Assembly (NCBI RefSeq): GCF_031127905.1
Contig: NZ_JARXIC010000020.1
Location: forward strand, 1-64,000
Length of the DNA stretch: 64,000 bases
DNA from: Thalassobacterium sedimentorum
Lineage (GTDB): Bacteria; Verrucomicrobiota; Verrucomicrobiia; Opitutales; Coraliomargaritaceae
Direction of reading: 5' to 3'
How positions within the stretch are numbered: the first letter of the stretch is position 1; the number at the start of each line of letters is the position of its first letter. Below the pieces are notes generated by a model. The model was not told the DNA's origin. It ran no database searches and was given only the letters and a program-made list of their open reading frames with translations. Of the stretch, positions 56,301-64,000 are shown piece by piece. The position numbers were made by a program, and so were the translations under genes.

Positions 56301-57635
56301 CTAACAGATACCAAGTTTTTTACGTTTTCGATAAAGTGTGGCGGGATCAATCCCTAGGATATGAGCTGCTTCATCAAGACTACTGGTTTTAGCGACAACT
56401 CGCTTGATATGAGCTGCTTCCAATTCTTCCAGACTAATAAGACTGCCAGTAGTGAAAGAACTTTCAGACTCACCATGAAACTCCACTGGCAAATCAGCCT
56501 TGGTCAGTTCCCTCCCTTCGCTAAGAATCAATGAACGCTCAATTACATTCTTCAACTCACGCAGATTCCCAGGCCAGGAATAATCAACTATCGCCTGCTG
56601 TGCATCAGCCGACAGCTCGACTTTCCCACGACCAAGTTGCTTAGCGTAAAAATCAACATAGCGCTGCGTGAGCGGTAAAATATCACTGGGCCGCGCACTC
56701 AGCGAAGGCATCGACAGTCCAATAACATTCAAACGATAATAAAGATCTTCCCTGAAGCTGCCCGCTGCGACTTCCTGAGAGAGGTCACGATTCGTCGCTG
56801 CCAACACCCTTACATCCGCTTTACGAGTGCGAGTCTCCCCGACTCGCTCGAACTCTCGGTCTTGCAATAGCCGTAATAGTTTAGGCTGAATCTCTAGTGC
56901 CACTTCACCAATCTCATCCAAAAAAAGTGTCCCCCCATCGGCTGCAGAAACCTTTCCCCAAGTATCCTTAGTGGCACCAGTAAAGGAACCTTTCGTATGC
57001 CCAAAAAGCTCACTTTCCAGCAACTCTTTAGACAAGCTGGGGCAATTAACAGTCACAAAGGGCTTATCACGACGCAAACTATTGGCATGGATGTGCCGTG
57101 CCAGCATCGTCTTACCGGTCCCACTGGAACCAAGTATCATAATATTTGCTTCAGAGGCAGCTGCCTTAGTTGCAATACGGAAAGTCTCCTGCATATCAGG
57201 CTCATTTGACTCAAACTGTAAGGTCGGGTTCGATGAGGCAATGATGCCCTTCAGCTCTTTGAGCTGCCCGCTGGCAGCAAGACTTTTTTCCAACTTAGCT
57301 AAGAGCTGACGCAACTCTTCAGGAATAAAGGGCTTTTGAATATAGTCATAGGCGCCGCGCTTCATAGACTGCACTGCCGACTCAATTGACGAATGCGCAG
57401 TAAAAACGACCACTGGTGGATGATTGCCTTCCGCCTCGAGTTTGTCCAAGTAATCGAGCCCATTTTCATTCCCCAACATCATATCGAGAATGATGGCATC
57501 GATCGGCTCTTCGTTCAGCACGCGTTCAGCCTGGCGTGAACTCGAAGCCTGAAAAGCTTGGTGCCCCATCGTTTTTAAGGCAATGCAGGTGGTTCTTAAA
57601 ATGTTCTGTTCGTCATCAACGACTAATATATTCAT
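56301..57635 (-). CDS. sigma-54 dependent response regulator, AlgB/NtrC family
   Basis: A 444-residue activator. Receiver 1-115 with acidic Asp7-Asp8, phospho-acceptor Asp51 and QKPF Lys101. AAA+ domain 145-380 with Walker A GSSGTGKT (169-176), sigma-54 contact loop GSFTGA (216-221, Ser replacing the usual Ala) and Walker B FLDEIG (238-243). The C-terminal Fis-type helix ends LGIDPATLYRKRKKLGIC, the AlgB-type tail. It lies in a minus-strand operon with the KinB-like kinase. I propose it binds the TGCA-N3-TGCA sites of the island. Confidence 0.94.
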   Translation of the reverse strand: MNILVVDDEQNILRTTCIALKTMGHQAFQASSSRQAERVLNEEPIDAIILDMMLGNENGLDYLDKLEAEGNHPPVVVFTAHSSIESAVQSMKRGAYDYIQKPFIPEELRQLLAKLEKSLAASGQLKELKGIIASSNPTLQFESNEPDMQETFRIATKAAASEANIMILGSSGTGKTMLARHIHANSLRRDKPFVTVNCPSLSKELLESELFGHTKGSFTGATKDTWGKVSAADGGTLFLDEIGEVALEIQPKLLRLLQDREFERVGETRTRKADVRVLAATNRDLSQEVAAGSFREDLYYRLNVIGLSMPSLSARPSDILPLTQRYVDFYAKQLGRGKVELSADAQQAIVDYSWPGNLRELKNVIERSLILSEGRELTKADLPVEFHGESESSFTTGSLISLEELEAAHIKRVVAKTSSLDEAAHILGIDPATLYRKRKKLGIC

Positions 57636-57689
57636 AGCACCTTCAATCTTGGATTCGGAAATTAAACAGTCTTATTGGTAAATACAAAT

Positions 57690-57720
57690 TAAGCGCTCTC
57701 GCAAGACACGAGAGCGCTTA
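57690..57720 (-). terminator. terminator of the second small lipoprotein gene
   Basis: A 12-bp perfect stem (57690-57701 with 57709-57720, core AAGCGCTCTCG) with a 7-nt loop, then TTTG on the minus strand, 26 bp after the stop and 55 bp before the regulator ATG. It separates the lipoprotein from the two-component operon. Confidence 0.75.
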
Positions 57721-57745
57721 GAGAGTGGTTCATCTCAAAGGATGC

Positions 57746-57904
57746 TTAGTTTGTAGCGTCCTGAACATCGTCAGCTGCGTTTTCCACAGCGTCACCAACT
57801 TCGTCAGCCGCATCTTCCAAGTTATTATCTTCACAGCCGGTCATCGCAAAGGCGGCAAAAATAAGGGAAATGATAAGTCCTGTTTTTTTAATGAGTTCGT
57901 TCAT
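57746..57904 (-). CDS. entericidin-like small lipoprotein
   Basis: A 52-residue lipoprotein with a hydrophobic leader (LIKKTGLIISLIFAAFAMTGC), lipobox MTGC (Cys24) and an acidic tail of Asp-Ala repeats (LEDAADEVGDAVENAADDVQ). It resembles the entericidin at 44793 in size, lipobox and tail, so the island carries two such proteins. It is preceded by a sigma-54-like promoter and shares its upstream sites with the PLD gene. Confidence 0.85.
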   Translation of the reverse strand: MNELIKKTGLIISLIFAAFAMTGCEDNNLEDAADEVGDAVENAADDVQDATN

Positions 57905-57962
57905 ATTGTATATATTTTATCGGGTTATGTTGATGTCTGTATTAGACGAACGAGAAACTTGT

Positions 57963-57978
57963 AGAAAGTGCCATGCCA
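57963..57978 (-). promoter_or_regulatory. candidate sigma-54 promoter of the entericidin-like gene
   Basis: Minus strand TGGCATGGCACTTTCT, preceded by AT as at 45197-45212, with which it shares ATTGGCATG and TTCTA. The -12 G is T. It is 58 bp before the ATG and 87 bp from the nearer enhancer-like site. Confidence 0.5.
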
Positions 57979-58063
57979 ATCCTCAGACAATAAGTTAAGT
58001 AACTTGATACAAAAGACTTAGAGTGCGCTAAACTTATCCATCGAATTAACAGCCACCGATCCG

Positions 58064-58111
58064 TTGCATTTTGCACGATAGATTCATTCCAGCGACGTGC
58101 ACTGTGCACGA
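58064..58111. promoter_or_regulatory. paired TGCA-N3-TGCACGA sites between two divergent promoters
   Basis: TTGCA-TTT-TGCACGA (58064-58078) and GTGCA-CTG-TGCACGA (58097-58111), 33 bp apart. They lie 87 bp from the minus-strand promoter at 57963-57978 and 75 bp from the plus-strand one at 58186-58201, so one pair could serve both. The 339-bp spacer (57905-58243) holds no gene. Confidence 0.65.
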
Positions 58112-58185
58112 AGCAATCCATGTCTAGCTGAAGTTCAGCCATAAAGGCCTACTCAACAAAGGGGAGAAAGATCAGAGCCGTAAAC

Positions 58186-58201
58186 TGGCACAGCACCTTC
58201 T
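58186..58201 (+). promoter_or_regulatory. candidate sigma-54 promoter of the PLD-VTT operon
   Basis: TGGCACAGCACCTTCT: perfect -24 TGGCAC and CTTCT at the -12 position, 42 bp before the ATG. Confidence 0.5.
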
Positions 58202-58243
58202 AAGTCCTCAGCTAAGTAATTCAAAGCAGTCAATGATCAGCAT

Positions 58244-60400
58244 ATGAGCACCTCAAATAACAACCGCCCTTCCACCACCTTAGGCCATGGATTTATCACC
58301 TTACGTGAAAATGAAAATTACTGGAAAAAAGCCGACTCCAATCAAGGTGCCTTTATTGTGGATGGAGAAAGTTACTTTCGAGCTTTTCGAGAAGCTGTGA
58401 TGCAGGCGGAACGCTACGTTTGCTTACTGGCGTGGGACTTTAAAGGCGAAATCGAATTGCTCAGAGAACAGGATCCTGACGATAATTTACCCACAACATT
58501 AGTTGATTTTCTCTACGAGCTATTAGATCAGAAACCAGAGCTGGAAATATACATTCTGCTTTGGGACTACTCAATGGTTTATATCACAGAACGCGAATGG
58601 TTACCCTTTAGTCGCTTCCGTCAAGATCCGCACCCCCGCTTACATTTAGAGACTGATTCTGAAATTAATGTCGGCGCTTCACATCATCAAAAAATCGTTG
58701 TAGTCGATGGCAGCTTTGCCTTCTGCGGAGGACTGGATTTGAGCACCTGGCGCTGGGACACTCAGGAACATTTGCCTGAAGATACACGCCGAGTGACTCC
58801 CAAGGGGGAGCATTATCAACCTTACCATGACATACACACTGCGGTCACCGGACCAGCCGCACAAGCACTGGACGAGTTATGTCGTGAACGTTGGAAACGT
58901 GCAACAAAAGAAGATGCGCCATGGTGCGCACCGCGTTCCCCGAACCAAATATGGCCAGAGAGTCTACAAAGTAACTTTAATAATGCCAAGGCAGCCTTTG
59001 CGCTCACCTATTCGGAATATAAAGACTACCCGGCGGTAGTTCAGATTGAACAACTTCATCTGGATATGATCGCGGCAGCCGAGCGCTACATCTACTTGGA
59101 AAATCAGTATCTCTCCTCGCACGCGATTACAGACGCACTTATCAAACGACTCAGAGAAGAGAATGGCCCCGAAATCATCATCGTGCTCACCCAGGATACT
59201 GGCGGATGGTTAGAAGAAGGCACTTTAGGCCTGTTACGCTGCCGTCTATTAGAAAAAATGGTCTCCGCAGACCACCACAAGCGCTTTGGAGCTTATTATC
59301 CGCATGTCAGTGACGATGCTGGCAACGAAAGCCAAGTCTATGTACATGCGAAAGCTATGATCTGCGATGATCGAGCAGTGATGGTCGGATCGGCCAACTT
59401 AAGCAATCGTTCCATGAAAGTAGATTCCGAAATTATGATGGCTCTGGGATTGGACGCCGCAGCGGAGGCGGCTCCAGAGTTGTTACGTCGTCTGCTTAGT
59501 ATTCATCTAGGTAAAAGCAAGGGAGAGGTGGATCAGCATCTACAGACTTCAAACTCAATCAACCAAACCATCCGTGACCTACGAAAGAATAGCCAGCATC
59601 AACTACGCGATCTGGAGGTGGGATGTTCCGGCCCGATTCGGCGCAAGTTAGCCGACACCCAACTCCTCGACCCCGATGATCCGATCGACCTAGGATATTG
59701 GTTGCGTAAAGCAGTATCTCAAAACAAAGGCTCTCAATCACCTCACAACTGGACACGTTACGCGAAAATTGCCAGCGCCATAACTATCGTATTTTTAATT
59801 GGACTCGGACTTAAAGAAGCTTGGGGCAGTGTTATCGATAAAGAATCGGTAGAAATGTTCTTCGAATCATTAAATCAAAGTCCGTGGATGTTGCCTCTAC
59901 TCTTCGGCGTTTTCTTTCTGGCGGGAATGACAGGGATTTCGATTAATCTGCTTCTAGTATCTGGAACCTTGGTCATCAATCCATGGGCGGCATTCGGCTG
60001 CGGGTTCTTGGGTTCCTTACTCAGCGCAGTCGCGGCCTTCTACTTGGGAAAAGCCGGTGGACAACCCATTCTAGAGAAGTTTTTTCAAGATCGACTGGAT
60101 CATTTAAGTCAAAAAATACAAGATCGCGGGATTCTCTCTGTAGCACTACTGCGATTAGTGCCCATTGCTCCCTTCGTCGTCGTCAACTTAATCGCAGGCA
60201 TGTCCAAGATGAAACTTGGAACCTTCGTGGCAGGCTCCTGTCTCGGTATGTTACCGGGTATGCTTGCAGTCGTTTTCGTAACTCACCAAGCTAAGAGCGC
60301 ATACGAAGACCCATCCTGGCAAACGTGGTTGTATCTGGGGCTAGGTATTCTCGCCCTACTAGCACTGAGTATCGGCGTCAAAAAATTCGTATCTAAATAG
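58244..60400 (+). CDS. phospholipase D-like protein fused to a VTT/DedA-type membrane domain
   Basis: A 718-residue fusion. The first about 470 residues are a phospholipase D/cardiolipin-synthase-like enzyme with two HKD motifs, HHQKIVVVDGSFAFCGG and VHAKAMICDDRAVMVGSANLSNRS. The last about 210 residues hold five or six membrane helices of the SNARE-associated Golgi/TVP38 (VTT) type, with GMTGISINLLLVSGTLV and FYLGKAGGQPI segments. It could remodel phospholipids at the inner membrane. The stop codon overlaps the next gene's GTG (TAGTG), so the two are coupled. Likely part of the island's stress regulon. Confidence 0.9.
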   Translation: MSTSNNNRPSTTLGHGFITLRENENYWKKADSNQGAFIVDGESYFRAFREAVMQAERYVCLLAWDFKGEIELLREQDPDDNLPTTLVDFLYELLDQKPELEIYILLWDYSMVYITEREWLPFSRFRQDPHPRLHLETDSEINVGASHHQKIVVVDGSFAFCGGLDLSTWRWDTQEHLPEDTRRVTPKGEHYQPYHDIHTAVTGPAAQALDELCRERWKRATKEDAPWCAPRSPNQIWPESLQSNFNNAKAAFALTYSEYKDYPAVVQIEQLHLDMIAAAERYIYLENQYLSSHAITDALIKRLREENGPEIIIVLTQDTGGWLEEGTLGLLRCRLLEKMVSADHHKRFGAYYPHVSDDAGNESQVYVHAKAMICDDRAVMVGSANLSNRSMKVDSEIMMALGLDAAAEAAPELLRRLLSIHLGKSKGEVDQHLQTSNSINQTIRDLRKNSQHQLRDLEVGCSGPIRRKLADTQLLDPDDPIDLGYWLRKAVSQNKGSQSPHNWTRYAKIASAITIVFLIGLGLKEAWGSVIDKESVEMFFESLNQSPWMLPLLFGVFFLAGMTGISINLLLVSGTLVINPWAAFGCGFLGSLLSAVAAFYLGKAGGQPILEKFFQDRLDHLSQKIQDRGILSVALLRLVPIAPFVVVNLIAGMSKMKLGTFVAGSCLGMLPGMLAVVFVTHQAKSAYEDPSWQTWLYLGLGILALLALSIGVKKFVSK

Positions 60401-61089
60401 TGCGCATCCTCTCCTACAACATTCATGGCTGTATCGGACGCGACGGGCGCGAAGCCCCCGATCGTATACTGAAGGTAATCCAAAATATCGATGCCGACGT
60501 CGTCGGTTTGCAAGAAGTACATAGCGACGACGCTCTGGATCGAGACTTTTTGGGAAAATTGGAACACTTACCCTACCAGTCTATAATCTACGGTAAAACC
60601 ATGCGCAAATCAGCTGCCGATTATGGTAATCTGTTGTTGCTGCGAGAAGCCCCACAAGAGGTTAATCGCATTGAATTGCCCAATGATCGCGGTGAACCAC
60701 GTGGTGCGATTATAGCCGAGACGCTTCAAGATGGGCAACCGTTACGCATTATTGCAACCCATCTAGACATACGCATTCGTGAACGCAAACGCCAGATACA
60801 AACACTCAAGCAACACGTGCTGCTCCACCACCACTGCCCGAACAGTATTTTGCTCGGCGATCTCAATGAATGGTTACCCTGGCGCACTTATTATCGACGG
60901 TTCAGTATGCAGTTTAATGCCTTCTCCCGGCTAAAAACTTTTCCGATTTCTCCCGCGCTCTTCGCACTGGATCGCATCGCCCTACGGGGGCGGATCAGTC
61001 ACTGTTATTTCAGAACGGATTCCTCAAAATTGGCACAAATAGCCTCCGACCACCGCCCACTTATAGGTGATGTTAAATGGCGATCATAA
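60400..61089 (+). CDS. endonuclease/exonuclease/phosphatase family protein
   Basis: A 229-residue EEP-fold hydrolase with a GTG start inside the preceding stop (TAGTG). Signatures are LSYNIHGCIG, VVGLQEVHSD, IIATHLDI, ILLGDLNEW and a final ASDHRPLIGDV, covering the metal and catalytic residues. Members cleave DNA or phosphodiester or phosphoester lipids. Pairing with a PLD-VTT protein, seen in many proteobacterial stress loci, points to phospholipid rather than DNA turnover, but this is inferred. Confidence 0.9.
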   Translation: MRILSYNIHGCIGRDGREAPDRILKVIQNIDADVVGLQEVHSDDALDRDFLGKLEHLPYQSIIYGKTMRKSAADYGNLLLLREAPQEVNRIELPNDRGEPRGAIIAETLQDGQPLRIIATHLDIRIRERKRQIQTLKQHVLLHHHCPNSILLGDLNEWLPWRTYYRRFSMQFNAFSRLKTFPISPALFALDRIALRGRISHCYFRTDSSKLAQIASDHRPLIGDVKWRS

Positions 61090-61120
61090 AGACTCCATTC
61101 GAGACATCAAACTCTCTCGA

Positions 61121-62686
61121 CTAGGCAGCGTGAGGGCGCTTCTGCTCAAGTTTCAATAGCTTTGTAGCCGTAACCAATAATCCCATAAAAGCCATCCAAT
61201 ATGCCGGGCTATTAAAAATGAAATCGAGAAAAGCATGTCCAAAGGCCTGCGCAACACCAGCCAACAAAACCAGAGTCGCAAAGCTCTGGTCCCCGCTGTG
61301 ATAGAGTGCCTGAGCTAGCAACAGCACAATACCACCGAAAATAAATAGACTACCAATCACACCATACTCAGCCAAGAACTGTACAATATCGTTATGCGCA
61401 TAGCGATACACCTTACGCCCAATCCACTGCTGCTTCTTTTTATGAAAATAATTATAATAAATCTCTGGATAATTCCTCTGATACATCGGAAATATGTGGC
61501 GAAAAGAACCTGCTCCCCAGCCAAGTGTGAGGCGATCCTGTGCCATATCCCAAGTGGCCTTAGTAGAAAAAGCTCTCGCATCCTGATCAGCTCCCTCGAT
61601 GGCCTCTTCCAAATCACCAAAGCGTTGCTCAATTGCTTCGTAATCGATGTAGGTCAAAACGGTATAAATACTCGTAGCTAGCATCACTATCGTTATCAAT
61701 GATAAAGCCAGTGATCGAACATGAAACAGACTCTGAATCGCATAAATAACCAATAAACCTGCAAAGACAACGCTCAATAGCAGCCCGAATAAGATTCCAC
61801 CGCGAGACAAAGCCAAACCGATCGAAGTGGCGGTAATAAAAAAGAGAAAGAAACAAAGGAAATGAGGGCCTCCACTGCGTGAACGTTGTCGAGTTTTGAC
61901 CGCATGATAGAAGAAGAGAAAAGCAGCTGCGACCAAAATTATATTCAAATAAGCAGCTCCTTGATTTCTATAAAAAAAACTGCCCCAGAATTGGCGATTA
62001 CTGGAAGGAAAATTCCATAGCACCTCCTTAGCCTCCGTTAGATGCTGTAGAATGCCCACCATGCCCATGCCCACACCACTTAGCAACAAGCACCAAAGCA
62101 CCAACAGGCTGGTTTTACGGCGCGTCACCCCCGCCCAGATTCCCCAAACTAAAAAACATGTCCCTGAAAATGAAACTAGAACGCGCCAGGCATTCATAAC
62201 CGTGTAGTCGGCCCGCACTGAAGTCGGCAACCAGCTCGCCAGAGTAGGCGGAATCGCTTCCACCCACCAACCACGCTCGTCCCGAACAACCTCAGCCGCA
62301 GGATTAAACGCGCCTAGCAATAAATAGATCAAATACAAGGCCGAACACCAAAAAAAGGGCCAACGTAATAATCGTTGAATGGCTGTCACCCACTCTGGCG
62401 ACTGCTCTCGAAACGGAGCATCACCACTCCCCAATGACGTCGCCTTTCCACGGGCAATCATCCGATGCCGCGAGGGCCAAGGCATCAGCGCTAGTAATAG
62501 TGTTAGCCCACCACCGAGCAGCAATACATGAAGACTCCAGAGCTGAACGCCCCCCAGCCCCCAAGCGGTAAAGGCAAGTGTAAGCCCACTCGTCGTCGCA
62601 ACGAGCCATTCTCGAATCGAAATGCGCTTAGATTTCCTGTGATGAATCATAATTGAATCGTCATTACTCGTCTCAAAGGCTGACAC
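61121..62686 (-). CDS. O-antigen ligase/polymerase-like membrane protein
   Basis: A 521-residue protein with about ten to twelve membrane helices and a large periplasmic loop (about 350-420). The loop has the Wzy_C-type pattern DRLTLGWGAGSFRHIFPMYQ and RYAHNDIVQFLAEYG, the His-Asn-Asp motif of O-antigen ligases. It probably ligates or polymerises surface polysaccharide. It starts 6 bp after the rfbB stop. Confidence 0.85.
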   Translation of the reverse strand: MSAFETSNDDSIMIHHRKSKRISIREWLVATTSGLTLAFTAWGLGGVQLWSLHVLLLGGGLTLLLALMPWPSRHRMIARGKATSLGSGDAPFREQSPEWVTAIQRLLRWPFFWCSALYLIYLLLGAFNPAAEVVRDERGWWVEAIPPTLASWLPTSVRADYTVMNAWRVLVSFSGTCFLVWGIWAGVTRRKTSLLVLWCLLLSGVGMGMVGILQHLTEAKEVLWNFPSSNRQFWGSFFYRNQGAAYLNIILVAAAFLFFYHAVKTRQRSRSGGPHFLCFFLFFITATSIGLALSRGGILFGLLLSVVFAGLLVIYAIQSLFHVRSLALSLITIVMLATSIYTVLTYIDYEAIEQRFGDLEEAIEGADQDARAFSTKATWDMAQDRLTLGWGAGSFRHIFPMYQRNYPEIYYNYFHKKKQQWIGRKVYRYAHNDIVQFLAEYGVIGSLFIFGGIVLLLAQALYHSGDQSFATLVLLAGVAQAFGHAFLDFIFNSPAYWMAFMGLLVTATKLLKLEQKRPHAA

Positions 62687-62692
62687 GGCAAT

Positions 62693-63787
62693 TTAGGCTT
62701 TTAGAATCGCCTCCCACCAATCCCGATGATCCAGATACCAGCGCACGGTTTTACGCAAGCCCGATTCGAAATCTTCTTTAGGGAACCAGCCTAGCTCCTT
62801 GCAGAGCTTACTGGCATCGATCGCATAGCGCTGGTCGTGCCCAGGCCGGTCAGTGACAAAAGTAATTAACTCCTCATAGCTACGCAGGGGAGACTGGAGA
62901 GCCTTTCCAGCAAAGTCAGTAACGGTCCGCAGCCCTGATGGATGCATCTCATCCATCAGCCGACAAAGTATTGTAACAAGCTCTATATTCTTCCTTTCGC
63001 AATGACCTCCAATATTGTAAGTTTCGCCAATACGCCCCTTGGTCAGAACAGTATAGAGTGCATCTACATGGTCACTCACATACAGCCAGTCACGGACGTT
63101 TTCGCCTGTGCCGTATACCGGGATGGGCTCCTGACGTAAGCATTTTAACACCACCACTGGAATCAACTTTTCAGGGAACTGATAGGGCCCATAGTTATTG
63201 GAGCAATTCGTAAGCAACACAGGTAAGCCGTATGTATGGTGCCACGCACGGACTAGATGATCAGAAGCAGCCTTGGATGCCGAATACGGGGAATGCGGGT
63301 CATAAGCCGTGCGTTCCGAAAATCCAGTTGCATTCGCGGACAGCGCCCCATAAACCTCGTCGGTAGAGACATGCAAAAAGCGAAACTGCTGCTGACTCGG
63401 AGAGCCTACTGGCTCCGACGCAGCAGCCGCGGGCAAACTGCGCCAATAGGCCAGACTCTGCTGCAACAGCTCAAAGGTACCGACAACATTCGTTTGAATA
63501 AACCTGCCAGGAGCATCAATCGAACGATCCACATGACTTTCAGCAGCCAGATGCATCACCGCAGCAGGTCGATATTCTTCAAAAACAGACGCAAGCCGGC
63601 CAGTATCAACGAGGTCTACTTGCTTAAAAAAGTAATCAGGATGCCCTGCCAGATCCGCCAAAGATGCTAGATTTCCCGCGTAAGTGAGCTTATCAACATT
63701 GATAACCCGACAGCCTCGCTGCAGCAAGGTATGCACTAAATTCGAGCCAATAAACCCCGCCCCGCCTGTGACTAAAATCGTTTGCAT
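62693..63787 (-). CDS. rfbB: dTDP-glucose 4,6-dehydratase
   Basis: Second step of dTDP-L-rhamnose synthesis: dTDP-glucose to dTDP-4-keto-6-deoxyglucose. The 364 residues show [34 protein letters not shown], the catalytic STDEVYG and [15 protein letters not shown] (Tyr-x3-Lys), and [18 protein letters not shown]. It lies in a polysaccharide operon with the O-antigen ligase-like gene downstream and a partial gene upstream (12 bp). Confidence 0.96.
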   Translation of the reverse strand: MQTILVTGGAGFIGSNLVHTLLQRGCRVINVDKLTYAGNLASLADLAGHPDYFFKQVDLVDTGRLASVFEEYRPAAVMHLAAESHVDRSIDAPGRFIQTNVVGTFELLQQSLAYWRSLPAAAASEPVGSPSQQQFRFLHVSTDEVYGALSANATGFSERTAYDPHSPYSASKAASDHLVRAWHHTYGLPVLLTNCSNNYGPYQFPEKLIPVVVLKCLRQEPIPVYGTGENVRDWLYVSDHVDALYTVLTKGRIGETYNIGGHCERKNIELVTILCRLMDEMHPSGLRTVTDFAGKALQSPLRSYEELITFVTDRPGHDQRYAIDASKLCKELGWFPKEDFESGLRKTVRWYLDHRDWWEAILKA

Positions 63788-63799
63788 CGAGAATTCTAT

Positions 63800-64000
63800 C
63801 TAATAAGTAGGGCGGTAGAGGTTCTTCGCCTTTTGATCTCGATAATTTGACGAATCACTGGCCTTGGCATCGAAATCCAGCGCGACTCCATTCACCACTT
63901 GCCAGCGCATGGACGCCTTGGACCAAGCCTCCGCTGCAATATCTGAAATAATTGCAAATTGACGCTGCGAAAAATTGTCCTTAGCAGCGTACAAACACAG
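63800..64000 (-). CDS. C-terminal part of an unknown protein, cut by the window end
   Basis: The last 66 residues of a frame that runs off the right edge, reading leftward to a TAA at 63800 (ending NLYRPTY). It is polar, without recognisable motifs. Its 12-bp distance to rfbB suggests it belongs to the polysaccharide operon. No family can be named from this fragment. Confidence 0.5.
   Translation of the reverse strand: MCLYAAKDNFSQRQFAIISDIAAEAWSKASMRWQVVNGVALDFDAKASDSSNYRDQKAKNLYRPTY

Noticed and set aside
57725-57964. Plus-strand frame over the second small lipoprotein
   Set aside because: The minus-strand frame has a lipobox, promoter and terminator; the plus-strand one has nothing recognisable.

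Overview
The window looks like a contiguous stretch of chromosome from a marine heterotroph of the Verrucomicrobiota, most likely class Opitutia near Coraliomargarita. This placement rests on gene style: an anaerobic-type sulfatase maturase, a rhombosortase with a GlyGly-CTERM protein, verrucomicrobial-looking short palindromic repeats, weak or absent Shine-Dalgarno sequences and moderate GC. No marker gene here fixes the species. There is one tRNA (His), no rRNA, no CRISPR array, no recognisable insertion sequence and no prophage.

Layout. 0.1-4.7 kb: a protein-sorting cassette made of a rhombosortase, a VIT/VWA surface protein with a poly-Gly C-terminal sorting signal, and a divergent sigma-54 activator. 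4.7-8.5 kb: divergent cysI/cysJ (sulfite reductase). 9-11.1 kb: msrB and carboxynorspermidine synthase, with a family of GC-rich palindromic repeats. 11.3-15.6 kb: pyrB-pyrC-CPBP protease-DAHP synthase. 15.6-21.7 kb (minus): valS-MATE-transglutaminase-rlmN. 21.9-25.9 kb: rarA with two small membrane or exported proteins, and divergent comEC. 26.1-28.5 kb: zinc-independent L31/L36, yqgE, dCMP deaminase, peroxiredoxin-glutaredoxin. 28.6-33.3 kb: a TPR-ExbB-ExbD-TonB-like operon. 33.4-44.7 kb: tRNA-His and housekeeping genes, including hemF, hemE and hemN, a 5S-type carboxyltransferase, thymidine kinase and Ppx/GppA.

The most interesting region is 44.7-61.1 kb, an envelope-stress island. It holds an entericidin, a DUF1328 protein, a hybrid histidine kinase, an FNT channel, a PRC/BON protein, a YgdI-type lipoprotein, a diheme cytochrome, an osmoregulated periplasmic glucan operon (opgG, an unknown gene, opgH), a KinB/AlgB-like two-component system whose regulator is a sigma-54 activator, a second entericidin-like lipoprotein, and a PLD-VTT fusion with an EEP-family hydrolase.

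Five transcription units in this island carry a -24/-12-like element (TGGCAY-N5-NNNYT). In the same three intergenic regions lie pairs of a palindromic site, TGCA-N3-TGCA (extended TTGCA-N3-TGCACGA), whose repeats are 32-33 bp apart. I read this as a self-contained sigma-54 regulon run by the adjacent AlgB-like regulator. A second, separate sigma-54 circuit seems to control the rhombosortase cassette. The right edge (61.1-64 kb) begins a polysaccharide locus with an O-antigen ligase-like protein, rfbB and a partial gene.
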